DNA from: Streptomyces lincolnensis
Lineage (GTDB): Bacteria > Actinomycetota > Actinomycetes > Streptomycetales > Streptomycetaceae
Length of the DNA stretch: 64,000 bases
Assembly: GCF_001685355.1 (NCBI RefSeq)
Contig: NZ_CP016438.1
Location: forward strand, 8,618,001-8,682,000
Reading direction: 5' to 3'
A program made the translations under genes and the position numbers. Positions 10,344 through 18,233 of the stretch are shown here, one piece after another (position 1 is the stretch's first letter; each line of letters begins with the position of its first letter). A model generated the notes under the pieces. It saw only the letters and a program-made list of their open reading frames with translations. It did no database searches and was not told where the DNA came from.

Positions 10344-10534
10344 ACCCATCCTTCGCATCGGTCTTCGCGCCCCAGTGTGCCGTACGGATCCGGCACTCCC
10401 AGCAGGTGATCGTGCCCGGCGCGGCGGGCGCGGAACCGTCCGCGGCGGGGCTGTGAGCATGAGGACGCAGCGATGCACCGGATCGCTGCATTCCGCTCGA
10501 ACCGGAGTTTCAGGGCTCGAACTGATGTCTGAGA

Positions 10535-10600
10535 CAGAGCTTGTGATGTCTGGGCGGCAGAGCTTGTGATGCCTCAGTGGCAGAGCTTCGCCTCGTGCTC
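10535..10600. repeat. 23-bp tandem repeat across a stop codon
   Basis: Units starting CAGAGCTTGTGATG begin at 10535 and 10558, and a third, partial copy (CAGAGCTT) begins at 10581. The first two agree at 19 of 23 positions by eye. The stop of the CDF transporter (10574-10576 on the + strand) lies in the second unit. Confidence 0.8.
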
Positions 10601-11515
10601 GGCGTGCCCGCTCGGCTCCAGCTGGAAGGTGCAGTGCTCGACGTCGAAGTGGTCGCCGAGGCAGCCCTGGAGCTCGTGGAGCATCTTCTCGTGGCCGATC
10701 GCGTTGAGGACGTCGGAGCGCACGACCACATGGGCGGACAGGACCGGCATGCCGGAGGTGATGGTCCAGGCGTGCAGGTCGTGGACGTCCTCGACCCCGT
10801 CCAGAGCCAGTATGTGGGCCCGCACCTCCGCGATGTCGACGCCCTTGGGGGCCGCCTCCAGCAGGACGTTGAGGGTCTCGCGCAGCAGCTTGAAGGTGCG
10901 CGGCACGATCATCAGGCCGATGACCAGCGAGGCGATCGGGTCGGCGGCCTGCCAGCCCGTGGTGAGGATCACCACCGCCGAGATCAGCACCGCCACCGAG
11001 CCCAGCGCGTCCGCGGCCACCTCCAGGAACGCGCCGCGCACGTTCAGGCTCTCCTTCTGGCCCCGCATCAGCAGGGTCAGCGAGATCATGTTCGCCACCA
11101 GGCCGATCGCGCCGAACACGATGGTCAGCCCGCCCTCGGTGGCGGTGGGCGTGACGAACCGGTGGATCGCCTCGTACAGGACGTAGCCGCCGACCCCGAG
11201 CAGCAGCAGGCAATTGGCGAGGGCGGCGAGGATCTCCGCGCGGGCGTACCCGAAGGTGCGCCGGTCGCTCGGCGGCAGGCCGGCGAAATGGATGGCCAGC
11301 AGCGCCATGCCGAGTCCGAGCGCGTCCGTCGCCATGTGGGCCGCGTCCGCGACCAGTGCGAGCGAGTCGGCGACCATACCGCCGACGATCTCGACCACCA
11401 TGACGGTGAGCGTGATCGACAGCGCGACCCGCAGCCGCCCGCGGTACGCGGCCGTGGCCGTACCGCCGGTGGGCGCGTGTGAGTGCGCATGCCCGTGATC
11501 GTGCCCAGCCCCCAT
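10574..11515 (-). CDS. cation diffusion facilitator family metal exporter
   Basis: This 313-residue CDF protein would export divalent metal (Zn, Co or Cd) in exchange for protons across the cytoplasmic membrane. The N-terminus is histidine-rich (GHDHGHAHSHAP), a metal-binding feature. Six membrane segments follow, with the two HD-type metal sites visible as ALVADAAHMATDAL (TM2) and EVAADALGSVAVL (TM5). The C-terminal cytoplasmic domain carries VEDVHDLHAW and more histidines, ending GHAEHEAKLCH. ATG 11515 has AGGAGG 9 bases upstream. The terminal codons lie in a 23-bp tandem repeat. No metal-sensing regulator is adjacent. Confidence 0.93.
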   Translation of the reverse strand: MGAGHDHGHAHSHAPTGGTATAAYRGRLRVALSITLTVMVVEIVGGMVADSLALVADAAHMATDALGLGMALLAIHFAGLPPSDRRTFGYARAEILAALANCLLLLGVGGYVLYEAIHRFVTPTATEGGLTIVFGAIGLVANMISLTLLMRGQKESLNVRGAFLEVAADALGSVAVLISAVVILTTGWQAADPIASLVIGLMIVPRTFKLLRETLNVLLEAAPKGVDIAEVRAHILALDGVEDVHDLHAWTITSGMPVLSAHVVVRSDVLNAIGHEKMLHELQGCLGDHFDVEHCTFQLEPSGHAEHEAKLCH

Positions 11516-11647
11516 GAAAGCCGCCTCCTGTGATCTGTCCGGGATCACAGTCAACTACGGGTGGGGGGTATCTGGCAACGCGGCACTGAACACCGTTGTC
11601 ATGTGCCCTGACCTGCGGAAACGATGCGCAGGTCAGGGCAGCCTCAG

Positions 11648-12625
11648 TTACTCCCCGTGATGCAGCTGCCAGCCCCGCCACGCCGACTCGACCATGTCCC
11701 GCACCCCGCGCCGGGCGGTCCAGCCGAGCTCCTCGGCGGCCCGTGCCGACGACGCGACCGCACGCGGCGCGTCCCCAGGGCGGCGGGCCTCGACGACCGG
11801 GGGACGCCGGTCCCCGGTCACCTCGCCGATCATCGTGATCAGCTCACGTACGGAAACGCCCTCCCCGCGACCGATGTTGACCGTCAGATCGCCGGCCTGG
11901 ACCAGGTCGGTGCGGCCCAGCCGTCGGGCCGCCGCGAGATGCGCCTCCGCCAGGTCGGCCACGTGGATGTAGTCACGGACGCAGGTGCCGTCCGGCGTCG
12001 GATAGTCGTCGCCGAAGATCCGCGGGGCCTCGGCACGGGTGAGCCGGTCGAAGACCATCGGGACGATGTTGAAGACGCCCAGGTCCGCCAGGTCCGGAGC
12101 GGCGGCACCGGCGACGTTGAAGTAGCGCAGGCACACCGTCGAGATGCCGTGCGCCCGGCCCGCCGCCCGCACCAGCCACTCCCCGGCGAGCTTGGTCTCG
12201 CCGTAGGGGTTCACCGGCGCGCACGGAGTGTCCTCCGTGATCAGGTCCACGTCGGGGTTGCCGTAGACGGCCGCCGACGAGGAGAAGAGGAAGCGCTCGA
12301 TCCCGGCCTCGGCGACCGCCGCCAGGAGCGCGGCGAGACCGCCGACGTTCTCCTCGTAGTAGTGCGCCGGCCGGGCCACCGACTCACCGACCTGCTTGCG
12401 CGCGGCGAGATGCACCACACCCGTCACCGCGTGCTCGGCGAACACCTGCTTGAGCAGGCCGGTGTCGTGGGCGGAGCCCTCGAAGAGCGGGATGTGGGCC
12501 GGCAGCCGCGCGGGCACCCCGGCCGAGAGGTCGTCCAGCGCGAGGACGCGCTCCCCGGCGTCGCTCATGGCCCGCGCCACGTGTGCCCCGATGTACCCGG
12601 CACCGCCGGTGATCAGCCATGTCAT
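11648..12625 (-). CDS. galE: UDP-glucose 4-epimerase
   Basis: This is a 325-residue extended short-chain dehydrogenase of the GalE type that interconverts UDP-glucose and UDP-galactose. It starts MTWLITGGAGYIGAHVA, with the NAD-binding GGAGYIG. The catalytic Ser is in SSSAAVYG and the YxxxK pair in NPYGETK (about 150). The substrate-binding RYFNVAGA and CVRDYIHV regions are also present. ATG 12625 is used; no strong ribosome-binding site is seen. It is divergent from the CDP-alcohol/TagGH operon and could supply an activated sugar to the GT2 enzyme there, but this is inference from position. A classical gal operon is absent. Confidence 0.93.
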   Translation of the reverse strand: MTWLITGGAGYIGAHVARAMSDAGERVLALDDLSAGVPARLPAHIPLFEGSAHDTGLLKQVFAEHAVTGVVHLAARKQVGESVARPAHYYEENVGGLAALLAAVAEAGIERFLFSSSAAVYGNPDVDLITEDTPCAPVNPYGETKLAGEWLVRAAGRAHGISTVCLRYFNVAGAAAPDLADLGVFNIVPMVFDRLTRAEAPRIFGDDYPTPDGTCVRDYIHVADLAEAHLAAARRLGRTDLVQAGDLTVNIGRGEGVSVRELITMIGEVTGDRRPPVVEARRPGDAPRAVASSARAAEELGWTARRGVRDMVESAWRGWQLHHGE

Positions 12626-12762
12626 GGTCGCCCACCCTATGCCGAGACCCCGGAGCCCGGCGCAATGTCCCGGATGCCCGGTCTGGGAACGCAAGTTTGT
12701 GAGCGGGGCCCCGCATCACCGATGATGATCGCGGCAAAGGCCGGGGGAGACGGTGTTGATCG

Positions 12763-12776
12763 GCCCGTTAACGGGC
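12763..12776. promoter_or_regulatory. 14-bp palindrome upstream of the CDP-alcohol operon
   Basis: GCCCGTTAACGGGC is a perfect palindrome in the galE/operon divergent gap, about 150 bp before the first operon gene. It is a plausible repressor or activator site. Confidence 0.5.
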
Positions 12777-12793
12777 GGTGAACGCGGCCTTCC

Positions 12794-12809
12794 GGCTATC
12801 CGATAGCCT
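12794..12809 (+). promoter_or_regulatory. palindrome overlapping a possible -10 element
   Basis: GGCTATC-C-GATAGCC (12794-12808) is a perfect 7-bp inverted repeat with a one-base centre. Its right arm runs into TAGCCT (12804-12809), which matches the TAnnnT form of a -10 hexamer. The overlap suggests repression of the operon promoter. No clear -35 is visible. Confidence 0.45.
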
Positions 12810-12912
12810 CTGCCGACATGCCGCCCGGCTGGCTGCCGTGCCACGCCAAAGGGCGCCCCCACCATGCGACACGACCGGCGCCCGCGCGTCGGCACTCAGG
12901 GAGTGAGTTCGG

Positions 12913-14700
12913 TTGTCGACCGCCATCCTCACCGGCCAGCCGGTCCCCGGATCCTCGATCGAGGGCGATCTGCGGTCCCTCGGCTTCGAGGTGCGGGTCG
13001 CCGTCGACGCGGCCGACGCCGAGCGGCTCGTCGCCGAGGCGCCCTGCCGGCAGCGGGTCGCCCTGGTCGACGCCCGGTTCGTCGGCCATGTGCACGCCCT
13101 GCGCCTCGGCCTGACCGATCCCCGCTTCCCGCTCGCGGCGATCCCGGGCGCCATCACCGCCGACCCCGAGGGGCGTACACCCCTCACCCGTGCGCTGGCC
13201 CGCGAGAACTCGGCCGGCGGCGGCACCGCCCTGGCCGTCGACAGCCTCCCCGACCGCCTCGTCACCGCCCTGGACACCGACGGCGCCGAGGTGCACCGCC
13301 CCGAGCTCGGCAGCCTGGTCGCCGAGGTCCCCGCCGACCCGCAGGCCCGCAACGAGGCCCGGCAGGCCGTCGCGAACGTCGACGACGAGGCCGTACGCCT
13401 GAAGTCGGCCGTGAAGTCCCGCGACGGCTTCTTCACCACCTTCTGCATCAGCCCCTACTCCCGCTACATCGCCCGCTGGTGCGCCCGCCGGGGCCTGACC
13501 CCGAACCAGGTCACCACCGCCTCCCTGATCACCGCGCTGATCGCGGCGGGCTGCGCGGCCACCGGTACCCGCGGCGGCTTCGTCGCCGCCGGTGTCCTGC
13601 TGATCGCCTCCTTCGTCCTGGACTGCACCGACGGGCAGCTCGCCCGTTACTCCCTCCAGTACTCCACGCTCGGCGCCTGGCTGGACGCCACCTTCGACCG
13701 GGCCAAGGAGTACGCCTACTACGCGGGCCTCGCCCTCGGAGCCGCCCGCGGCGGCGACGACGTGTGGGCGCTCGCCCTCGGAGCGATGGTCCTCCAGACC
13801 TGCCGGCACGTCGTCGACTTCTCCTTCAACGAGGCCAACCACGACGCCACCGCCAACACCAGCCCCACGGCCGCCCTTTCGGACAAGCTCGACAGCGTCG
13901 GCTGGACGGTGTGGGTGCGGCGCATGATCGTCCTGCCGATCGGCGAGCGCTGGGCGATGATCGCGGTCCTCACGGCGGTCACGACCCCGCGGATCACCTT
14001 CTACGTCCTTCTCGTCGGCTGCGCCTTCGCGGCGACGTACACGACGGCGGGGCGGGTGCTGCGCTCGCTGACCCGGAAGGCACAGCGGACCGACCGGGCG
14101 GCCCAGGCGCTGACGGACCTGGCGGACAACGGGCCGCTCGCCTCGCTCGTTGCGCGTGTCACACGCACCCGTCTCGGCGCCCCGCTGCTGGTCGCCGCGG
14201 CCGGCACGGCCGTCCTCGTGGTGTCCCTCTTCTCCGGGGTGACCTGGGCGCCCGTCGTGGGCGCCGCCGTCTACGCGGTCACCGCCGGTCAGGCGCTGTA
14301 CCGCCCCCTCAAGGGCGCCCTCGACTGGCTTCTCCCGCCGCTCTTCCGCGCCGCCGAGTACGGCACCGTCCTGGTCCTCGCGGCCCAGGCGGACGTGAAC
14401 GGAGCCCTTCCCGCGGCTTTCGGGCTGGTGGCGGCCGTCGCCTACCATCATTACGACACGGTGTACCGCATCCGCGGCAACGCCGGAGCGCCCCCGGCCT
14501 GGCTGGTGCGCGCCATCGGGGGGCACGAGGGGCGGACGCTGCTCGTCACCGTTCTGGCCGCCGCGCTCTCCGCCTCGCAGTTCAAGGTCGCGCTCACGGC
14601 CCTCGCCGTGGCCGTGGCTGTGGTGGTGCTCCTGGAGAGCATCCGCTTCTGGGTGTCCTCCGGGGCCCCCGCCGTACACGATGAAGGAGAACCCGCATGA
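12913..14700 (+). CDS. CDP-alcohol phosphatidyltransferase with DUF5941 (DIPPS-like)
   Basis: This is a 595-residue membrane enzyme expected to move a phospho-alcohol from a CDP-alcohol to an acceptor. Residues 1-170 form an unrecognised soluble domain. From KSAVKSRDGFFTT (about 163) through ARRGLTPNQVTTASL the sequence follows the linker and first helix of archaeal/Thermotoga IPCT-DIPPS fusion enzymes. The full active-site motif is present: Asp237, Asp240, Gly241, Ala-Arg, a Gly, then Asp258 and Asp262 (DCTDGQLAR and GAWLDATFD). The C-terminal ~200 residues match what I recall as DUF5941, with more membrane helices. The only nearby start is TTG 12913, with AGGGAG upstream; a TGA blocks further extension. 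It overlaps the nucleotidyltransferase gene by four bases (ATGA), so they are probably co-translated. Confidence 0.85.
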   Translation: MSTAILTGQPVPGSSIEGDLRSLGFEVRVAVDAADAERLVAEAPCRQRVALVDARFVGHVHALRLGLTDPRFPLAAIPGAITADPEGRTPLTRALARENSAGGGTALAVDSLPDRLVTALDTDGAEVHRPELGSLVAEVPADPQARNEARQAVANVDDEAVRLKSAVKSRDGFFTTFCISPYSRYIARWCARRGLTPNQVTTASLITALIAAGCAATGTRGGFVAAGVLLIASFVLDCTDGQLARYSLQYSTLGAWLDATFDRAKEYAYYAGLALGAARGGDDVWALALGAMVLQTCRHVVDFSFNEANHDATANTSPTAALSDKLDSVGWTVWVRRMIVLPIGERWAMIAVLTAVTTPRITFYVLLVGCAFAATYTTAGRVLRSLTRKAQRTDRAAQALTDLADNGPLASLVARVTRTRLGAPLLVAAAGTAVLVVSLFSGVTWAPVVGAAVYAVTAGQALYRPLKGALDWLLPPLFRAAEYGTVLVLAAQADVNGALPAAFGLVAAVAYHHYDTVYRIRGNAGAPPAWLVRAIGGHEGRTLLVTVLAAALSASQFKVALTALAVAVAVVVLLESIRFWVSSGAPAVHDEGEPA

Positions 14701-15449
14701 TCGGCCTCGTGCTGGCGGCCGGCGCCGGACGGCGTCTGCGCCCCTACACCGACAGCCTGCCCAAGGCGCTGGTGCCGGTGGGGCCGGCGGGCATAGAGGG
14801 CGAACCCACGGTTCTGGATCTGACCCTCGGCAACTTCGCCGAGATCGGTCTGACCGAGGTCGCGGTCATCGTCGGCTACCGCAAGGAAGCCGTGTACGCG
14901 CGCAAGGCGGCGCTGGAGGCGAAGTACGGCCTCAGGCTCACCCTCATCGACAACGACAAGGCCGAGGAGTGGAACAACGCCTACTCCCTGTGGTGCGGAC
15001 GTGACGCCCTCAAGGACGGCGTGATCCTCGCCAACGGCGACACCGTCCACCCGGTCTCCGTCGAGAAGACGCTGCTCGCCGCCCGCGGTGAGGGCAAGAA
15101 GATCATCCTCGCCCTCGACACGGTGAAGAGCCTGGCCGACGAGGAGATGAAGGTCGTCGTCGACCCCGCCAAGGGCATGACGAAGATCACCAAGCTGATG
15201 GACCCCGCCGAGGCGACCGGCGAGTACATCGGCGTGACCCTCATCGAGGGCGACGCCGCCCCGGAGCTGGCCGACGCGCTGAAGACGGTCTGGGAGACCG
15301 ACCCGCAGCAGTTCTACGAGCACGGCTACCAGGAGCTCGTGAACCGCGGCTTCCGGATCGACGTGGCGCCGATCGGCGACGTCAAGTGGGTGGAGATCGA
15401 CAACCACGACGATCTCGCCCGCGGACGGGAGATCGCGTGCCAGTACTGA
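14697..15449 (+). CDS. NTP transferase family (sugar/alcohol-phosphate nucleotidyltransferase)
   Basis: This is a 250-residue nucleotidyltransferase of the GT-A-like NTP_transferase class. The signature LAAGAGRRLRPYT with SLPKALVP appears at residues 5-26, ANGDTVHP gives the metal-binding Asp region, and VKWVEIDNHDDL is at the C-terminus. Short MobA/LicC-like members of this class make CDP-choline, CDP-inositol or similar. With a G1P dehydrogenase directly downstream and CDP-alcohol transferases on both sides, I infer that it activates a polyol phosphate with CTP; a sugar-1-phosphate substrate is the alternative. ATG 14697 overlaps the previous stop. The GTG start of the next gene lies 11 bp inside this gene. 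Confidence 0.85.
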   Translation: MIGLVLAAGAGRRLRPYTDSLPKALVPVGPAGIEGEPTVLDLTLGNFAEIGLTEVAVIVGYRKEAVYARKAALEAKYGLRLTLIDNDKAEEWNNAYSLWCGRDALKDGVILANGDTVHPVSVEKTLLAARGEGKKIILALDTVKSLADEEMKVVVDPAKGMTKITKLMDPAEATGEYIGVTLIEGDAAPELADALKTVWETDPQQFYEHGYQELVNRGFRIDVAPIGDVKWVEIDNHDDLARGREIACQY

Positions 15450-16498
15450 CCCGACTCATCCCCTCGCCGCTCGTCGTCGACATCCGCCCGGGTGCCCTCG
15501 ACGACCTGGGCTGCGTCCTCGCCGACGAGCGCATCTCGCACTCGGGCAAGCTGGCCATCGCGGTCAGCGGCGGCTCGGGCGCCCGGCTGCGCGAGCGGAT
15601 CGCCCCGACGCTGCCCGGCGCCACCTGGTACGAGGTCGGCGGCGGCACCATCGACGACGCGGTCCGGCTGGCGAGCGACATAAAGGCCGGCCACTACGAC
15701 GCGGTCGTCGGCCTCGGCGGCGGGAAGATCATCGACTGCGCCAAGTTCGCGGCGGCCCGCGTCGGCCTCCCGCTGGTCGCCGTCGCCACCAACCTCGCGC
15801 ACGACGGCCTGTGTTCACCGGTCGCCACCCTCGACAACGACGCGGGCCGCGGCTCCTACGGTGTGCCGAACCCGATCGCGGTCGTCATCGACCTCAACGT
15901 CATCCGTGAGGCACCCGTCCGCTTCGTCCGCTCCGGCATCGGCGACGTCATCTCCAACATCTCCGCGGTGGCGGACTGGGAACTGGCCAACCGCGTCAAG
16001 GGCGAGAAGGTCGACGGTCTCGCCGCGGCGATGGCCCGCCAGGCCGGCGAGGCGGTGCTCAGGCACCCGGGCGGCGTCGGCGACGACGCCTTCCTCCAGG
16101 TCCTGGCCGAGGCGCTGGTCCTCACCGGGATCGCCATGTCGGTGTCGGGCGACTCCCGCCCGTCCTCCGGCGCCTGCCACGAGATCAACCACGCCTTCGA
16201 CCTGCTGTTCCCCAAGCGGGCCGCCGCCCACGGCGAGCAGTGCGGACTGGGCGCGGCCTTCGCGATGTACCTGCGCGGAGCCCACGAGGAATCGGCCTAC
16301 ATGGCCGAGGTACTGCGCCGGCACGGGCTGCCGGTACTGCCGGAGGAGATCGGCTTCACGGTGGACGAGTTCGTCCGCGCCGTGGAGTACGCACCGGAGA
16401 CCCGGCCCGGCCGCTACACGATCCTCGAACACCTCGACCTCAAGACCGAACAGATCAAGGACATCTACGCCGACTATGTCAAGGCCATCGGTAGCTGA
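15437..16498 (+). CDS. glycerol-1-phosphate dehydrogenase family (EgsA/AraM-like)
   Basis: This is a 353-residue iron/zinc alcohol dehydrogenase-fold protein that closely follows the sn-glycerol-1-phosphate dehydrogenase pattern rather than ordinary alcohol dehydrogenases. The nucleotide-binding GLGGGKIIDCAKFAA is near 92-106, followed by the LAHDGLCSPVAT block (His122). Metal ligands are expected at Asp170 (GIGDVISN), His248 (GACHEINHAFD) and His265 (AAHGEQCG), all kept. In archaea this enzyme reduces DHAP to G1P for ether lipids; in Bacillus AraM feeds PcrB. No PcrB-like gene is in the window. GTG 15437 starts inside the nucleotidyltransferase gene, and the end overlaps the next gene by 23 bp. 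The family is clear; the exact substrate is inferred. Confidence 0.85.
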   Translation: MPVLTRLIPSPLVVDIRPGALDDLGCVLADERISHSGKLAIAVSGGSGARLRERIAPTLPGATWYEVGGGTIDDAVRLASDIKAGHYDAVVGLGGGKIIDCAKFAAARVGLPLVAVATNLAHDGLCSPVATLDNDAGRGSYGVPNPIAVVIDLNVIREAPVRFVRSGIGDVISNISAVADWELANRVKGEKVDGLAAAMARQAGEAVLRHPGGVGDDAFLQVLAEALVLTGIAMSVSGDSRPSSGACHEINHAFDLLFPKRAAAHGEQCGLGAAFAMYLRGAHEESAYMAEVLRRHGLPVLPEEIGFTVDEFVRAVEYAPETRPGRYTILEHLDLKTEQIKDIYADYVKAIGS

Positions 16499-17255
16499 AC
16501 TCCGTCCGGTCGTCCACCCCGCAGGGGTGAAGGACCGGCGCAGCGGTGAGCACTGGATGGGGCGCCTCTACATGCGTGAGGTGTCCCTGCGGGTCGACCG
16601 CTACCTGGTGACCACCAGGGTCACTCCCAACCAGCTCACGTACCTGATGACCGTATGCGGTGTACTCGCGGCCCCGGCACTTCTGGTGCCGGGGATCCCG
16701 GGCGCCGTGCTCGGCGTGGTCGCGGTCCAGCTGTACCTGCTGCTGGACTGCGTCGACGGTGAGATCGCGCGCTGGAAGAAGCAGTACTCGCTCAACGGCG
16801 TCTACCTCGACCGGGTCGGCGCCTATCTGACCGACGCGGCCGTGCTGGTCGGCTTCGGCCTGCGCGCCGCCGATCTGTTCGGTTCCGGCCGTATCGACTG
16901 GCTGTGGGCCTTCCTCGGCACCCTGGCCGCGCTCGGCGCGATCCTGATCAAGGCCGAGACGGACCTGGTCGGTGTGGCCCGCCACCAGGGCGGGCTGCCC
17001 CCGGTCAAGGAGGCGGCCGCCGAGATGCGCTCCTCCGGCATGGCGCTGGCCCGCCGGGCCGCCGCCGCGTTCCAGTTCCACCGGCTGATCCTCGGCATCG
17101 AGGCGTCCCTGCTGATCCTGGTGCTGGCGATCGCCGACCAGGCGCGCGGTGACCTGTTCTTCACCCGCCTCGGCGTCGCGGTGCTGGCCGGGATCGCCCT
17201 CCTCCAGACCGTCCTGCACCTGGTGTCCATCCTCGCCTCCAGCAGGCTGAAGTGA
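16476..17255 (+). CDS. CDP-alcohol phosphatidyltransferase family, fourth Asp missing
   Basis: This is a 259-residue polytopic membrane protein of the CDP-alcohol phosphatidyltransferase family. The first half of the motif is intact: Asp91, Asp94, Gly95 and Ala-Arg in DCVDGEIAR. In the second half, GVYLDRVGA, Asp112 is present but the position of the fourth Asp, proposed as the catalytic base in this family, is Ala116. The codons (GGC GCC) leave no doubt at the DNA level. TPNQLTYLM near residue 50 is the usual first helix. It is either inactive, a subunit of the upstream intact enzyme, or mechanistically altered. ATG 16476 lies inside the dehydrogenase gene; the end overlaps the GT2 start by four bases. 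Confidence 0.85.
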   Translation: MSRPSVAELRPVVHPAGVKDRRSGEHWMGRLYMREVSLRVDRYLVTTRVTPNQLTYLMTVCGVLAAPALLVPGIPGAVLGVVAVQLYLLLDCVDGEIARWKKQYSLNGVYLDRVGAYLTDAAVLVGFGLRAADLFGSGRIDWLWAFLGTLAALGAILIKAETDLVGVARHQGGLPPVKEAAAEMRSSGMALARRAAAAFQFHRLILGIEASLLILVLAIADQARGDLFFTRLGVAVLAGIALLQTVLHLVSILASSRLK

Positions 17256-18136
17256 GCACGGGCATGAAGGTCGGCGCCGTCATCATCACCATGGGCAACC
17301 GGCCCGACGAGCTGCGCGCCCTGCTCGACTCGGTCGCCAAGCAGGACGGCGACCCGGTCCAGGTGGTCGTGGTCGGCAACGGCTCGCCGGTACCGGACGT
17401 CCCCGACGGCGTACGCACCATCGAGCTGCCGGAGAACCTCGGCATCCCCGGCGGCCGCAACGTCGGCATCGAGGCCTTCGGCCCCAGCGGTCGCGATGTC
17501 GACATATTGCTCTTCCTCGACGACGACGGTCTCCTCGCGAGCCACGACACCGCCGAGCTGTGCCGCCAGGCCTTCGAGCACGACCCGAAGCTCGGCATCG
17601 TCAGCTTCCGCATCGCCGACCCGGACACCGGCATCACCCAGCGCCGCCACGTGCCCCGCCTGCGCGCCTCCGACCCGATGCGCTCCTCCCGCGTGACCAC
17701 CTTCCTCGGCGGCGCCAACGCCGTCCGCACCCAGGTCCTCGCCGAGGTCGGCGGACTGCCGGACGCCTTCTTCTACGCCCATGAGGAGACCGACCTGGCC
17801 TGGCGGGCCCTGGACGCCGGCTGGATGATCGACTACCGGTCCGACATGGTGCTCTACCACCCCACGACCGCCCCCTCGCGGCACGCGGTCTACCACCGCA
17901 TGGTCGCCCGCAACCGCGTCTGGCTCGCCCGCCGCAACCTGCCCGCGCTCCTGATCCCCGTCTACCTCGGCGTCTGGCTGCTGCTCACCCTGGTGCGGCG
18001 CCCGTCGCGGCCCGCCCTGAAGGCATGGTTCGGCGGATTCCGGGAAGGCTGGACGACTCCCTGCGGACCGCGCCGGCCCATGAAGTGGCGTACGGTGTGG
18101 CGGCTGACCCGACTGGGCCGGCCCCCCGTCATCTGA
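17252..18136 (+). CDS. glycosyltransferase family 2
   Basis: This is a 294-residue inverting GT-A glycosyltransferase. The N-terminal VGAVIITMGNRPDELRALL gives the nucleotide-binding fold. A DxD-type metal site appears as LFLDDDG (about 86-92), the acceptor region as GGANAVRTQVL, and the catalytic-base region as HEETDLAWR (about 173-181). A hydrophobic segment (LLIPVYLGVWLLLTL, about 230) near the C-terminus could anchor it to the membrane. GTG 17252 overlaps the previous stop as GTGA. In this operon it most likely adds sugar to the lipid-linked product before export by the two ABC genes that follow. Donor and acceptor are unknown. Confidence 0.9.
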   Translation: MSTGMKVGAVIITMGNRPDELRALLDSVAKQDGDPVQVVVVGNGSPVPDVPDGVRTIELPENLGIPGGRNVGIEAFGPSGRDVDILLFLDDDGLLASHDTAELCRQAFEHDPKLGIVSFRIADPDTGITQRRHVPRLRASDPMRSSRVTTFLGGANAVRTQVLAEVGGLPDAFFYAHEETDLAWRALDAGWMIDYRSDMVLYHPTTAPSRHAVYHRMVARNRVWLARRNLPALLIPVYLGVWLLLTLVRRPSRPALKAWFGGFREGWTTPCGPRRPMKWRTVWRLTRLGRPPVI

Positions 18137-18233
18137 CAAGCTCGTCCAGAAGAGCACCGGGGCCGGACCGAGGTCCCGGGGACTCATGCCAGGCCGCACA
18201 GGCCGCGCATCCCGAAGACGAAAGTTTCCACCA

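Noticed and set aside
9750..11681. 643-codon extension of the idi frame
   Set aside because: The part upstream of 10343 is antisense-like filler over the CDF transporter gene; IDI has a normal length without it.
12818..13114. 98-codon + frame in the leader of the CDP-alcohol operon
   Set aside because: It overlaps the real gene in another phase and has no ribosome-binding site or family features.
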